Assembly: GCF_002078015.1 (NCBI RefSeq)
Contig: NZ_LWBP01000045.1
Coordinates: 157,467 to 221,466 of the forward strand
Length of the DNA stretch: 64,000 nucleotides
Direction of reading: 5' to 3'
Origin: Niastella populi
Lineage (GTDB): Bacteria; Bacteroidota; Bacteroidia; Chitinophagales; Chitinophagaceae
Under the pieces are notes generated by a model that saw only the letters and a program-made list of their open reading frames with translations, was not told the DNA's origin and did no database searches. How positions within the stretch are numbered: position 1 is the first letter of the stretch; each line of letters starts with the position of its first letter. Positions 36,674 to 45,724 of this stretch are shown one piece after another. The position numbers and the translations under genes were made by a program.

Positions 36674-39600
36674 ATGAGAAAAATGCTATCACTGCTGGCA
36701 GTGTTAGTGCTATGCACTGCTATGGCCCTGGGTCAAAACAAAACAACCTCAGGCCAGGTTAAAGATTCAAAAGGAGATCCCATTCCTTTTGCTACAATTA
36801 AGGTCAAAGGCACCAATAATGCCGTCGCCGCCGATGCAAACGGCAACTTCACCATCACCGCTCCCACAAACGCTACATTCGTAATTTCCGCCGTGGGTTT
36901 TGAACAAATCGAAGCAAAGGCCAATAGTTCTGGCTCATTGCTGGTTTCGTTGAACACCCTCGACACCATGAGCGAAGTGGTTGTAACGGCATTGGGTATT
37001 AAAAGATCAAAAAATACCCTTCCATATGCCGCACAACAGATCGGTGGGGAAGAGGTTAGCCGTTTGCGCTCGGGCAATGCATTCAGCGCATTATCCGGAA
37101 AAATATCCGGGTTGCAAATTTCACAGGGTAACGGTTTGGGTAGCTCTACCAACATTGTGATCAGGGGTACAAAATCTATTTCCGGAGGTAACCAGGCGCT
37201 GTTTGTTGTAGATGGTGTGCCGGTTGATAACACTATTAATAATAGAAGCACCCAGCAAACCGGCCGGGGCGGTTACGATTATGGTAACGCCGCTTCTGAT
37301 ATCAACCCCGATGATATTGAAAGTATCAACGTATTGAAAGGCGCCGCAGCTACCGCCCTTTATGGTTCAAGAGCTGCTAATGGCGTAATCATGATCACCA
37401 CCAAAAAGTCTAAGCGTGGTTTGGGTTTGACCGTGAATTCAGGTATTACCGTGAATTCGATCGACAAGAAAACATTCCCCGGTTATCAGAAAGAATATGG
37501 TGCTGGTTATTCTTCTTCTTACCAGAAGGATGGATTTTTATTTTTTGATGTGGATGGCGACGGAGTAAAGGATTATGTTGTGCCTACATCGGAAGATGCT
37601 TCTTATGGAGTAAAGTTTGATCCAAATTTGATGGTATATCATTGGGATGCTTTTGACCCCGCTTCTCCTAACTATAAAAAAGCCCGTCCCTGGGTGGCTG
37701 CTAAAAACGATCCTTCCTCATTTTACGAAACGTCTGTTTCAAATAACCAGAATATCATGTTGGATGGCGCCAGCGATAAAGGTTCTTTTAAATTAGGTTA
37801 CACCCGCAACGATGATCAGGGCGTTTTACCCAACAGTTCACTCATCAAGAACATTATCAACTTCGGCGCCACCTATAATGTTACGCCAAAATTAACTGCC
37901 ACCGCTTCTGTAAACTATTCAAAGATCGATGGCAAAGGACGGTACGGTACCGGTTACAGCGGCCGTAATGTGAACCAGAACTTCAGACAATGGTATCAGA
38001 CAAACGTTGATATCAAAGAACAGAAAGAAGCCTATTTCAGGAACCGCAAGAATGTAACCTGGAACTGGAAAGATCCTTCTACACCCAGTGGACTGGTGCC
38101 TATTTATACCGATAACTACTACTGGACAGTATATGAGAATTATGAAACGGATACCCGCAACCGCGTATTCGGTTATGCTTCTTTGGACTATAAAGCCACA
38201 GACTGGTTAAGTTTCCTTGGCCGTATTTCGGTCGATAACTATACTGAGCTCCAGGAAGAGCGGGTGGCTGTAGGAAGCCAGGGTGTAGCATCCTATACCC
38301 GTTTCGACAGAACCTTTAACGAGCTCAACTATGACCTGATGGCCAATTTCGATAAGAACCTGACGGCGGATATCAATTTGAAAGCCCTGTTGGGAACCAA
38401 CCTGCGCAGAACAACATCGCGTTCTTCGCTGGCAACCACTTCGGGCGGTTTAATAGTTCCAGGCTTATATAGCATTTCCAACTCAAAAGGAACAGTGCCG
38501 GCGCCAACAGAAACATATCAACCGATTGCCGTTGATGGCTATTTTGGTGGTATAACACTTAGCTATCAGGATTACCTTTCACTCGATGCCACCTTCCGCA
38601 GAGACCGGTCTTCTACCTTGCCGGTTGATGAAAATGCCTATAACTATTATGCGGTGTCAGGTAGCTGGTTGTTCTCACATCATTTGCCTACAGTGCCCTG
38701 GTTATCTTCCGGTAAGATCCGTTTGAACTATGCCACCGTAGGTAACAGCGCCCCCTGGGGAAGTGTGAAAGATGTATATGACAAACCGAATCCGTTTGGA
38801 AGTACTATCTTATTCTCTTTGCCCGACACAAAGAATAACAGCGAATTGAAGCCTGAACGTACCAAAAGCCGCGAGTTAGGGCTGGAAATGGCTTTTGCCA
38901 AGAGTCGTATCGGGTTCGATGTTACATATTATATAACCAATACCATTGACCAGATCATTCCTGTGTCGGTTTCCGCTTCTACCGGTTATATAAGCAAATA
39001 TGTAAATGCCGGTGAAATTGAAAACAAAGGGGTGGAACTATCATTATACGGCACCCCGGTTCGTACCAATAACTTTACATGGAATATCAACGTAAACTGG
39101 ACACGTAATCGCAACAAAGTGCTGTCATTGTATAACGACAGTAAGAACCTGCAGATCGGTTCATTTCAGGGCGGTGTAAGTATCAATGCTTCCATCGATC
39201 AACCTTATGGAACCATTCAGGGCAGAACATGGGTAATGAAAGATGGTAAACGCCTGGTTGATGATGACGGTTACTATGAAGTTACTTCTACTACTTCGAA
39301 CGTTATTGGTAATGTAAACCCCGACTGGATCGGTGGTGTGTACAATAGCTTTAAATTCAAAAACCTTTCAGTAGGCTTCCTGGTCGACATGCGTAAAGGC
39401 GGTCATGTTTGGTCGCTCGACCAGTTTTATGCGCAATACACAGGTGTGTTGAAAGAATCTGCAGGTTTGAACGACCTCGGCAATCCGGTTCGTAATTCAC
39501 TGGCCGATGGCGGTGGCGTAATACTCGATGGTGTTGACAAAGACGGAAAAGTGAACACCAAACGCGTGGTGATCGATGCCAATACGTCTAATATGCCGCA

Positions 39601-39865
39601 ATCGAACTACGCATTCGATGCCAGTTATGTTAAATTAAGAGAAGCCAGCATCTCTTATGCATTACCCTCGGGCATCTATTCAAAGATCAAAGCTATTAAA
39701 GGTATCGATGTATCGGTATTTGGCCGGAACTTATGGATCATTCATAAAAATCTGCCTTATGCCGATCCGGAAGAAAATCTGTCGGCCGGTAATTTACAGG
39801 GTATGCAAAGCGGTGCTTATCCCACTACCCGTTCAATTGGTATGAATATTAGGTTGAAATTCTAA
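36674..39865 (+). CDS. SusC/RagA TonB-dependent outer-membrane transporter
   Basis: 1063 residues with the same layout as the first SusC: signal peptide (KMLSLLAVLVLCTAMALGQ), carboxypeptidase-regulatory-like domain (SGQVKDSKGDPIPFATIKVKG), EVVVTALGIKRSKNTLPYA, plug with IVIRGTKSISGGNQALFVVDGVP, INVLKGAAATALYGSRAANGVIMITTKK, and a barrel ending in MNIRLKF. An Asp-rich DVDGDGVKDYV loop (about residues 295-305) looks like a calcium site. Its 5' end is close at DNA level to the first susC although the barrels differ, so the two import different substrates. The SusD gene starts 3 bases after its stop. Confidence 0.97.
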   Translation: MRKMLSLLAVLVLCTAMALGQNKTTSGQVKDSKGDPIPFATIKVKGTNNAVAADANGNFTITAPTNATFVISAVGFEQIEAKANSSGSLLVSLNTLDTMSEVVVTALGIKRSKNTLPYAAQQIGGEEVSRLRSGNAFSALSGKISGLQISQGNGLGSSTNIVIRGTKSISGGNQALFVVDGVPVDNTINNRSTQQTGRGGYDYGNAASDINPDDIESINVLKGAAATALYGSRAANGVIMITTKKSKRGLGLTVNSGITVNSIDKKTFPGYQKEYGAGYSSSYQKDGFLFFDVDGDGVKDYVVPTSEDASYGVKFDPNLMVYHWDAFDPASPNYKKARPWVAAKNDPSSFYETSVSNNQNIMLDGASDKGSFKLGYTRNDDQGVLPNSSLIKNIINFGATYNVTPKLTATASVNYSKIDGKGRYGTGYSGRNVNQNFRQWYQTNVDIKEQKEAYFRNRKNVTWNWKDPSTPSGLVPIYTDNYYWTVYENYETDTRNRVFGYASLDYKATDWLSFLGRISVDNYTELQEERVAVGSQGVASYTRFDRTFNELNYDLMANFDKNLTADINLKALLGTNLRRTTSRSSLATTSGGLIVPGLYSISNSKGTVPAPTETYQPIAVDGYFGGITLSYQDYLSLDATFRRDRSSTLPVDENAYNYYAVSGSWLFSHHLPTVPWLSSGKIRLNYATVGNSAPWGSVKDVYDKPNPFGSTILFSLPDTKNNSELKPERTKSRELGLEMAFAKSRIGFDVTYYITNTIDQIIPVSVSASTGYISKYVNAGEIENKGVELSLYGTPVRTNNFTWNINVNWTRNRNKVLSLYNDSKNLQIGSFQGGVSINASIDQPYGTIQGRTWVMKDGKRLVDDDGYYEVTSTTSNVIGNVNPDWIGGVYNSFKFKNLSVGFLVDMRKGGHVWSLDQFYAQYTGVLKESAGLNDLGNPVRNSLADGGGVILDGVDKDGKVNTKRVVIDANTSNMPQSNYAFDASYVKLREASISYALPSGIYSKIKAIKGIDVSVFGRNLWIIHKNLPYADPEENLSAGNLQGMQSGAYPTTRSIGMNIRLKF

Positions 39866-39868
39866 AAA

Positions 39869-41305
39869 ATGAAAATCATGAGAAAACTCATTTATATAGC
39901 ACTGCCGGTATTGATGTTGGTGGCATGCACAAAAGATATCTCCCGTTTTAATGAAGAAACCAAGAAGCCGGCCGCAGTACCCGGGCCAACCCTGTTTTCA
40001 AACGCAGTAAAGAATATAGGCGATGGCCTGGCCAATGCCAGCGTAAACGTAAATGTATTCCGCTTTACGGTAAAGCACTGGGCCATGGCCGTATACCAGG
40101 ATGAAGCCCAGTACGATTTCACCACCCGGGCTATTCCGCAGGCATGGTGGACGAGAATGTACCGTGATGTTTTAAACGATTTGAAAGAAGCTGCACGGGT
40201 TATTGAAGCCGATGTTACGCTGGATGCCGGCGTTAAGCAGAATCAATTGGCTATGATCGACGTCATGCAGGTATATGCTTATAACATTCTGGTAAATACG
40301 TTTGGCAATGTTCCTTACACGGAAGCATTGAATCCTAACAACCTGTTTCCTGTATACGATGATGCAAAAACAATATATACCGATCTGATGAGCCGGCTGG
40401 CTGCTGATATTGGCAAGTTAAATGCTTCCAGTAACGGTTTTGATGCAGCGGACGACCTGATCTATGCCGGTAATGTTGGTAAATGGATAAAGTTTGCCAA
40501 TTCCCTGCAGCTGAAAATGGGTATGCTGCTGGCTGATGTTGACAACTCTGCAGCCAAAGCCGCCGTGGAAGCAGCTGCCCCCAAAGCCATTTCTGCGGCA
40601 GCAGATAATGCCATGCTGACTTACCTGGGCACCAGTCCTAATACCAATCCTTTATATGCCGATATCGTATTGGGCGGCCGTTCAGATTATTTAGCAGCAA
40701 AAGACCTGATGGATCCATTGATCGCATTGAACGACCCACGGAAATCACTCTATTTCGGCACCAATAATGCCGGTGATTATGCCGGTGGTATTGTTGGTAC
40801 GGTGAACACCTTTGCCGATTACAGCAAACCAAGTTCAAAGGTTTCAGCGGCTGCCGATCCGGTAATCTTTGCTGATTATGCTGAAGCCGAATTTTTGCGT
40901 GCAGAAGCCATAGAACGTGGCTACAATGTACCGGGAACAGCAGAAGATCATTATAATAATGCCATTACCGCTTCTATTTTATATTGGGGCGGAAGTGCGG
41001 CAGATGCAGCAGCCTATCTTGCCCAGCCAGAAGTGGCTTACGGTACCGCTACCGGCAGCTACAAGGAAAAGATCGGTTTTCAGAAATGGATCGCTTTGTA
41101 CAACCGTCCGTTCGATGGCTGGACCGAATTACGAAGACTTGATTATCCGGCATTGACACTTGCTGCTAATGCGAAATCCGGTTTTCCCAACCGCTTTCCT
41201 TATCCCGGTAACGAGCAGCAGTTGAATGGTACTAATTATACCTCGGCCGCTGCCATTATGGGTAATGATAAGGTGGAAACCAAATTGTTCTGGGATAAAT
41301 TCTAA
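39869..41305 (+). CDS. SusD/RagB-like surface lipoprotein (SusD_2 type)
   Basis: 478 residues with a lipoprotein signal (KLIYIALPVLMLVACTKD, lipobox LVAC). SusD_2 features: TLFSNAVKNIGDGLAN, helical repeats, ADPVIFADYAEAEFLRAEAIERG and KIGFQKWIALYNRPFDGWTELRRLDYP. Two in-frame ATGs (39869 and 39878) both give a good signal peptide. Partner of the preceding SusC, 3 bases apart, and binds the substrate on the outer face. Confidence 0.94.
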   Translation: MKIMRKLIYIALPVLMLVACTKDISRFNEETKKPAAVPGPTLFSNAVKNIGDGLANASVNVNVFRFTVKHWAMAVYQDEAQYDFTTRAIPQAWWTRMYRDVLNDLKEAARVIEADVTLDAGVKQNQLAMIDVMQVYAYNILVNTFGNVPYTEALNPNNLFPVYDDAKTIYTDLMSRLAADIGKLNASSNGFDAADDLIYAGNVGKWIKFANSLQLKMGMLLADVDNSAAKAAVEAAAPKAISAAADNAMLTYLGTSPNTNPLYADIVLGGRSDYLAAKDLMDPLIALNDPRKSLYFGTNNAGDYAGGIVGTVNTFADYSKPSSKVSAAADPVIFADYAEAEFLRAEAIERGYNVPGTAEDHYNNAITASILYWGGSAADAAAYLAQPEVAYGTATGSYKEKIGFQKWIALYNRPFDGWTELRRLDYPALTLAANAKSGFPNRFPYPGNEQQLNGTNYTSAAAIMGNDKVETKLFWDKF

Positions 41306-41323
41306 TAGCTCTGTTATGGTTTG

Positions 41324-41360
41324 GAAACCGTTTCCCGAATTGGGGAGCGGTTTCTTTTTT
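41324..41360 (+). terminator. Intrinsic terminator of second susCD operon
   Basis: Arms GAAACCGTTTCCC (41324-41336) and GGGGAGCGGTTTC (41341-41353) pair with wobbles and are followed by TTTTTT. Confidence 0.85.
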
Positions 41361-41414
41361 AATTAATATGAGGTGAAAAATTAAATTCAGTACAAACCAT
41401 TTCGCCCTGTTTCT

Positions 41415-41422
41415 TACTTTTG
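41415..41422 (+). promoter_or_regulatory. Bacteroidota -7 box of DUF3467 gene
   Basis: TACTTTTG matches TAnnTTTG 15 bases before the ATG at 41438, which would give a leader of only about 8-10 bases. No clear -33 element. Confidence 0.45.
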
Positions 41423-41437
41423 AGGCTTAAACTTTTT

Positions 41438-41755
41438 ATGATGGAAGAACAAAACCAGCAACAAAACCAGCTTAATATAGAAATTTCAGAAGAAGTAGCG
41501 GAAGGAGAGTATGCCAATCTTGCCATCATTACCCATTCCCATGCAGAGTTTGTGATAGATTTTGTGAATGTAATGCCGGGAACGCCAAAAAGTAAGGTAA
41601 AATCACGTATTATATTAACGCCTCAGCATGCCAAACGCTTTATGAAAGCACTGACGGAGAATATTCAGCGTTTTGAAGCTGCCAATGGAAAGATCCAGGA
41701 CCTGGAAGATGTACAGATCCCCATGAATTTCGGTGGCCCCACGGCGCAGGCTTAA
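41438..41755 (+). CDS. DUF3467 family protein
   Basis: A 105-residue cytoplasmic protein. After a Gln-rich start (EEQNQQQNQLNIEIS) it reads EEVAEGEYANLAIITHSHAEFVIDFVNVMPGTPKSKVKSRIILTPQHAKRFMKALTENI, the DUF3467 pattern, widely conserved in Bacteroidota and some other bacteria; function unknown. The longer open frame begins upstream of the -7 box, so the ATG at 41438 (or 41441) is preferred. Convergent with radC. Confidence 0.9.
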   Translation: MMEEQNQQQNQLNIEISEEVAEGEYANLAIITHSHAEFVIDFVNVMPGTPKSKVKSRIILTPQHAKRFMKALTENIQRFEAANGKIQDLEDVQIPMNFGGPTAQA

Positions 41756-41756
41756 T

Positions 41757-41934
41757 TGGTTTATTGTTTATAGTTTGTTGTTTGTGGTTGTTTTATTTCG
41801 GAAATCTGTGTCTTGGCGAGCGATCAGTGATTTCAGCAGGATTGGAAATGCCCGAATTGCAGCCTTGAGAAAATAGCCGGTAATTTCAAATTTGCGACTA
41901 ACCACAAACCATAAACCACAAACCACAAACTACA
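41757..41934. repeat. Inverted ACCACAAAC word repeats between convergent genes
   Basis: TTTATTGTTTATAGTTTGTTG (around 41762) lies in inverse orientation to a run of AACCACAAACCATAAACC words at 41898-41934. The right end overlaps the last codons of radC. The pairing could form a long stem between the two convergent genes. Confidence 0.5.
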
Positions 41935-42622
41935 ATATTCCCGCATCTGCAAAGCTGAAATAGCCGTTTTCACTCACTATAATATGGTCAAAAAGGGAGA
42001 TGTCGAACAGTTTAGAGGCATCCTTCAGTTTTTGGGTCAGATCCTGATCGGCCTTGCTCGGTTTCAGACTGCCCGAAGGGTGGTTATGGCAAAGGATCAG
42101 GCTTACGGCATCTTCAAGCAGGGCCCGCTTTAATATTATGCGGGGATCGGCAATGGTACCTGTTATCCCGCCTTTACTTATTACTTCAAAATGATTGATG
42201 CGGTTGGCCCGGTTCAGGTAGGCGACCGCAAAAACCTCATGGGGCAGATCGCGGAAAAGCGCCTGCAGGTAGGTGGCAATGTCGCGGCTGCTTTTTACAG
42301 TGGGTTTTTCAAGGGAGAGGGTAGCCTGCCGGCGGCGCCCCAATTCAAGGGCTGCGGAAATGGTTATAGCCTTCACTTTTCCGATCCCTTTTATCTGCAT
42401 CATTTCGGGTATGGTAACTTTCCCTAGTTCATTTAGGTTGTTCTTGCCCAGCCGTAATACCTCTTTTGCCAGTTCAATGGCATTTTTTTCCCGATTACCG
42501 TTTCCGATGAGTATAGAAAGTAGTTCAGAGTCGCTTAAAGTGGATGGATTTTTCCCAAGTAGCTTTTCCCGCGGCCGGTCGTCCTTAGCCCATTTTTTGA
42601 TTGAAAATCTTATCTCTTGCAT
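41930..42622 (-). CDS. radC: RadC family JAB-domain protein
   Basis: A 230-residue protein: N-terminal helix-hairpin-helix-like region (PREKLLGKNPSTLSDSELLSILIG ... MMQIKGIGKVKAITISAALELGRR) and a C-terminal JAB/MPN+ metalloprotease-fold domain (about 105-228) with the metal motif HNHPSG followed by SKAD. Called DNA repair protein RadC historically, but its repair role is disputed; JAB domains are Zn-dependent isopeptidase-like. Full length, lone gene. Confidence 0.95.
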   Translation of the reverse strand: MQEIRFSIKKWAKDDRPREKLLGKNPSTLSDSELLSILIGNGNREKNAIELAKEVLRLGKNNLNELGKVTIPEMMQIKGIGKVKAITISAALELGRRRQATLSLEKPTVKSSRDIATYLQALFRDLPHEVFAVAYLNRANRINHFEVISKGGITGTIADPRIILKRALLEDAVSLILCHNHPSGSLKPSKADQDLTQKLKDASKLFDISLFDHIIVSENGYFSFADAGIL

Positions 42623-42751
42623 AGTTCAAATATTCTCAGTAATTTTCGGACAAATACTATAATAACCACAAAATGTACTTAAAAGACTAAATTGTGCGTT
42701 ATTTCAGAGTAGAAATCCAAATCTTATTAAGAATATTAATCTATATCCCCC

Positions 42752-42973
42752 ATGAACAGAAAGACTACTTTAGCCGCTATTGGAGGTTATCAGCCCTTCC
42801 TTTTTTGCATTGGAATGTATTTTGTAGCCCTTTTCTTCTCAATTTTTATTTGTTCCGCTATTTTTTATGCGTTCTATCCCAAGAAGTCGATCGCCAAAGA
42901 CGCGGGTACTTCGCATAAAACGGCTGCTGCTGCGCCCGGCGGATCAAGGATGCTGCTGACTGTAACCAAGTAA
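42752..42973 (+). CDS. Small single-pass membrane protein
   Basis: 73 residues: a hydrophobic stretch of about 30 residues (PFLFCIGMYFVALFFSIFICSAIFYAFYP) preceded by a short charged N-terminus and followed by KKSIAKDAGTSHKTAAAAPGGSR. The frame has an ATG and a membrane segment with the positive-inside side at the C-terminus. An overlapping longer frame in another phase is less protein-like. No family recognised. Confidence 0.5.
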   Translation: MNRKTTLAAIGGYQPFLFCIGMYFVALFFSIFICSAIFYAFYPKKSIAKDAGTSHKTAAAAPGGSRMLLTVTK

Positions 42974-43116
42974 CGCGGATCTTTGGGGATGCACCGATTA
43001 ATCAATAACCATTGGGAATGCTATTTTTATACACCGGATTCGAATAAATATTTTGTACAAAGGTTATCGGGCAATACCTGGCTTCGCGTTATCTTCGCCG
43101 CACATTTTACCGCGGT

Positions 43117-44067
43117 ATGCAAATGTCAGTCAAGATCTTTTCCGGCACAGGCTCACAATACCTTGCCGAGAAAATAGCTCAGAAATTCGGGGCCACCCTT
43201 GGAAAAATAACCATCTCTAAGTTTAGCGACGGAGAAATTCAGCCTGTATTTCAGGAGAGTATCCGTGGCGACATGGTTTTCCTGGTGCAAAGCACTTTTG
43301 CCCCGGCCGAAAATATTCTGGAATTATTATTAATGATCGATGCCGCCCGGCGGGCTTCGGCCTATAAGGTGGTGGCTGTGATACCATATTATGGCTATGC
43401 GCGGCAGGACCGAAAGGACAAGCCCCGCGTAGCCATTGGTTCTAAGCTGGTTGCCAATATGTTAGTGGCTGCCGGCGCCGATCGCGTCATTACTATGGAC
43501 CTGCACGCTCCGCAGATCCAGGGGTATTTCGACATTCCTGTTGACCACCTCGACAGTTCCGCCATTTTTATTCCTTACATCCAGCAACTTCAGTTAGAAA
43601 ACCTTACCTTTGCGGCCCCTGACGTGGGAAGTGCCAACCGCATTCGCGAAATCGCCTCCTATTTCAATGCCGAAATGGTGATCTGCGATAAGCACCGTAA
43701 ACGGGCCAACGAAATCGCCAGTATGGTAGTGATCGGAGACGTTACTGACCGCGATGTGGTACTGATTGATGATATCTGCGATACCGGGGGCACACTGGCA
43801 AAAGCTGCCGGTTTGCTGAAGGAAAAGGGAGCACGCAGTGTGCGTGCGCTGTGTACACACCCGGTTTTAAGCGGGAACGCCTACTCGAATATCGAGAACA
43901 GCGTATTGGAAGAACTGGTAGTGTGCGACACGATACCCATGAAGCAGAAGCTGGGGAAAGTAAAGATCTTAAGCGTGGCTGAACTGTTTGCTGTAGCAAT
44001 ACGCAATGCATACGAGAACAGAAGTATAACAGGGTTGTTCATACACAGCCAGCGGCGGAATGCTTAA
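43117..44067 (+). CDS. prs: Ribose-phosphate pyrophosphokinase
   Basis: A 316-residue PRPP synthetase, making PRPP from ribose-5-phosphate and ATP for nucleotide, histidine and tryptophan synthesis. Motifs: KIFSGTGSQYLAEKIA, KFSDGEIQPVFQESIRGDMVFLVQST, YYGYARQDRKDKPRVAIGSKLVANML (ATP and Mg2+ binding), MDLHAPQIQGYFDIPVDHL, and the PRPP loop VVLIDDICDTGGTL. The second ATG (43123) is also possible. Followed 26 bases later by the L25 gene, a common gene order in Bacteroidota. Confidence 0.98.
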   Translation: MQMSVKIFSGTGSQYLAEKIAQKFGATLGKITISKFSDGEIQPVFQESIRGDMVFLVQSTFAPAENILELLLMIDAARRASAYKVVAVIPYYGYARQDRKDKPRVAIGSKLVANMLVAAGADRVITMDLHAPQIQGYFDIPVDHLDSSAIFIPYIQQLQLENLTFAAPDVGSANRIREIASYFNAEMVICDKHRKRANEIASMVVIGDVTDRDVVLIDDICDTGGTLAKAAGLLKEKGARSVRALCTHPVLSGNAYSNIENSVLEELVVCDTIPMKQKLGKVKILSVAELFAVAIRNAYENRSITGLFIHSQRRNA

Positions 44068-44093
44068 AAAGAAATTTTAAATTCAGATAAATA

Positions 44094-44723
44094 ATGAAAA
44101 CAATTACAATCGAAGGACAACTGAGGACCGGAACCGGGAAAAAAGCCGCCCGGCAACTTCGCTCTCAGGGACTCGTGCCTGGTGTAATTTACGGCGGTAC
44201 ACAGGAAATCAATTTTGCTGCTCCTGTGCTGGCTTTCAAATCCATCGTATATACTCCTGAGTTCCAGTTTGCCGACATTATAGTAGAAGGCAAAAGCTAT
44301 AAATGTATTCTGAAAGACCTTCAGTTCGATAAGGTTTCAGATAACCTGTCACACGTCGACTTCCTGGAACTGGTTCAGGACAGAGCAGTGATTGCTACAA
44401 TCCCTGTTAAGTTCACTGGTACCTCTCAGGGTGTAAAAGATGGTGGCCGTCTTATTACAAAAGTAAAAGCTTTAAAAGTTAAGACGCTTCCTCAGCACCT
44501 GAAGGAAAATATCGAGGTTGATATCACCAACCTGCAACTGAATGGCAACATTCGTGTTGAAGACGTGAATGAGCCAAATTATGAGATCCTGAACTCACCA
44601 CGTATTCCCATTGCATCAGTTGTAATGACACGTCAGTTGAAACAGGAAGAAGCTGCTGCACCTGCTGCCGGAGCTAAAGCACCTGCTGCTGCCGCTGCAA
44701 AAGCGCCCGCTGCAAAAAAGTAA
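44094..44723 (+). CDS. rplY: 50S ribosomal protein L25 (TL5/CTC form)
   Basis: 209 residues. The N-terminal L25 domain (ITIEGQLRTGTGKKAARQLRSQGLVPGVIYGG) binds 5S rRNA. A TL5/CTC beta domain (about 100-185; LPQHLKENIEVDITNLQLNG) and a C-terminal Ala/Lys/Pro tail (APAAGAKAPAAAAAKAP) follow. In one operon with prs and followed by a terminator. Confidence 0.97.
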   Translation: MKTITIEGQLRTGTGKKAARQLRSQGLVPGVIYGGTQEINFAAPVLAFKSIVYTPEFQFADIIVEGKSYKCILKDLQFDKVSDNLSHVDFLELVQDRAVIATIPVKFTGTSQGVKDGGRLITKVKALKVKTLPQHLKENIEVDITNLQLNGNIRVEDVNEPNYEILNSPRIPIASVVMTRQLKQEEAAAPAAGAKAPAAAAAKAPAAKK

Positions 44724-44740
44724 AATAATCAATGCATACA

Positions 44741-44765
44741 AAGCCCGGCTAACGCTGGGCTTTTA
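44741..44765 (+). terminator. Intrinsic terminator of prs-rplY operon
   Basis: Stem AGCCCGGC/GCTGGGCT (44742-44749 and 44754-44761) with one wobble and a four-base loop, then TTTT. Confidence 0.8.
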
Positions 44766-45000
44766 AGTCAAAATAAAAAGGTCAGGTAAGTCACATGAAG
44801 AACTGAGAAAAGGTATCATTTGACTGATTTGGCCCTTTTTACTGAGCTGAACCACCCGATTGAACAGACACATTTGACCAATTTGATCCATTTGCCGGAT
44901 TGACCAGGTTGACCTTTGATTCTTTAGACTGTTTTGATCATTTTTGGCCTTTTCTGCATCTCTGCTTACCCCTCACCACCCGTATTCAATTATTGCCAGT
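44766..45000. other. Intergenic region with TTGACC/GATTTG words
   Basis: No gene. Between 44820 and 44935 the words TTGACCAATTTGATCCATTTG and GATTGACCAGGTTGACC repeat irregularly. The pth start codon follows at 45001. A longer open frame extends pth 19 codons into this region but lacks protein-like character. Confidence 0.5.
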
Positions 45001-45576
45001 ATGAAGTTCCTGTTGATTGGATTAGGAAATATTGGAGACGATTATCTGTATACCCGTCACAACATAGGTTTTGATGTAGTGGACGCTTTTGCCCAAAAGC
45101 ATGGCGGACTGTTTGGGGTGGGAAGGCTGGCACACGTTTGTGAGATGAAATGGAAAGGCAAAAAGTTGACAATAATCAAGCCTACCACCTATATGAACCT
45201 GAGTGGCAAGGCAGTAAAGTACTGGATGGAAAAAGAATCGGTCGCTTTGGAACAATTATTGGTAATAGTAGACGATATTGCATTACCGCTTTCCAAAATA
45301 CGACTAAGACCTTCGGGTAGTAGTGCAGGTCATAACGGATTGCGGAGTATTGAGGAGACCCTTCTTACCGATAAGTATCCCCGATTACGTTTTGGTATCG
45401 GTAACAATTTCCCCAAGGGAGGGCAGGCGGATTTTGTACTTGACCGCTGGACGCCCGAGGAATCGCCCTTAGTAAAACGAAAGGTTGAAAAATGTGTGGA
45501 AGTGGTAGAAAATTTTATCACCATTGGCATCGAACGAACTATGAATGAAGCGAATAAATTGGAGTTTACACTATGA
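45001..45576 (+). CDS. pth: Peptidyl-tRNA hydrolase
   Basis: A 191-residue Pth, which recycles peptidyl-tRNA released from stalled ribosomes. The start at 45001 gives the family N-terminus KFLLIGLGNIGDDYLYTRHNIGF with Asn10 and the catalytic His20. Other conserved parts: KPTTYMNLSGKAVKYW, VDDIALPLSKIRLRPSGSSAGHNGLRSIEETL and the C-terminal RFGIGNNFPKG. Full length, cytoplasmic. Confidence 0.97.
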   Translation: MKFLLIGLGNIGDDYLYTRHNIGFDVVDAFAQKHGGLFGVGRLAHVCEMKWKGKKLTIIKPTTYMNLSGKAVKYWMEKESVALEQLLVIVDDIALPLSKIRLRPSGSSAGHNGLRSIEETLLTDKYPRLRFGIGNNFPKGGQADFVLDRWTPEESPLVKRKVEKCVEVVENFITIGIERTMNEANKLEFTL

Positions 45577-45724
45577 TTTGTTAATTTGAATCTTTATTTT
45601 CGCAATGCCAATATTTGAGGTGAGTAATAACTTGATATTCAATATCTCTATGTCCACGTACCCCCGGCTTTTCCAGGCGCATGAAACTTGAAAACAATTA
45701 TCTCAATTAAACCCTTTGTTGAGT

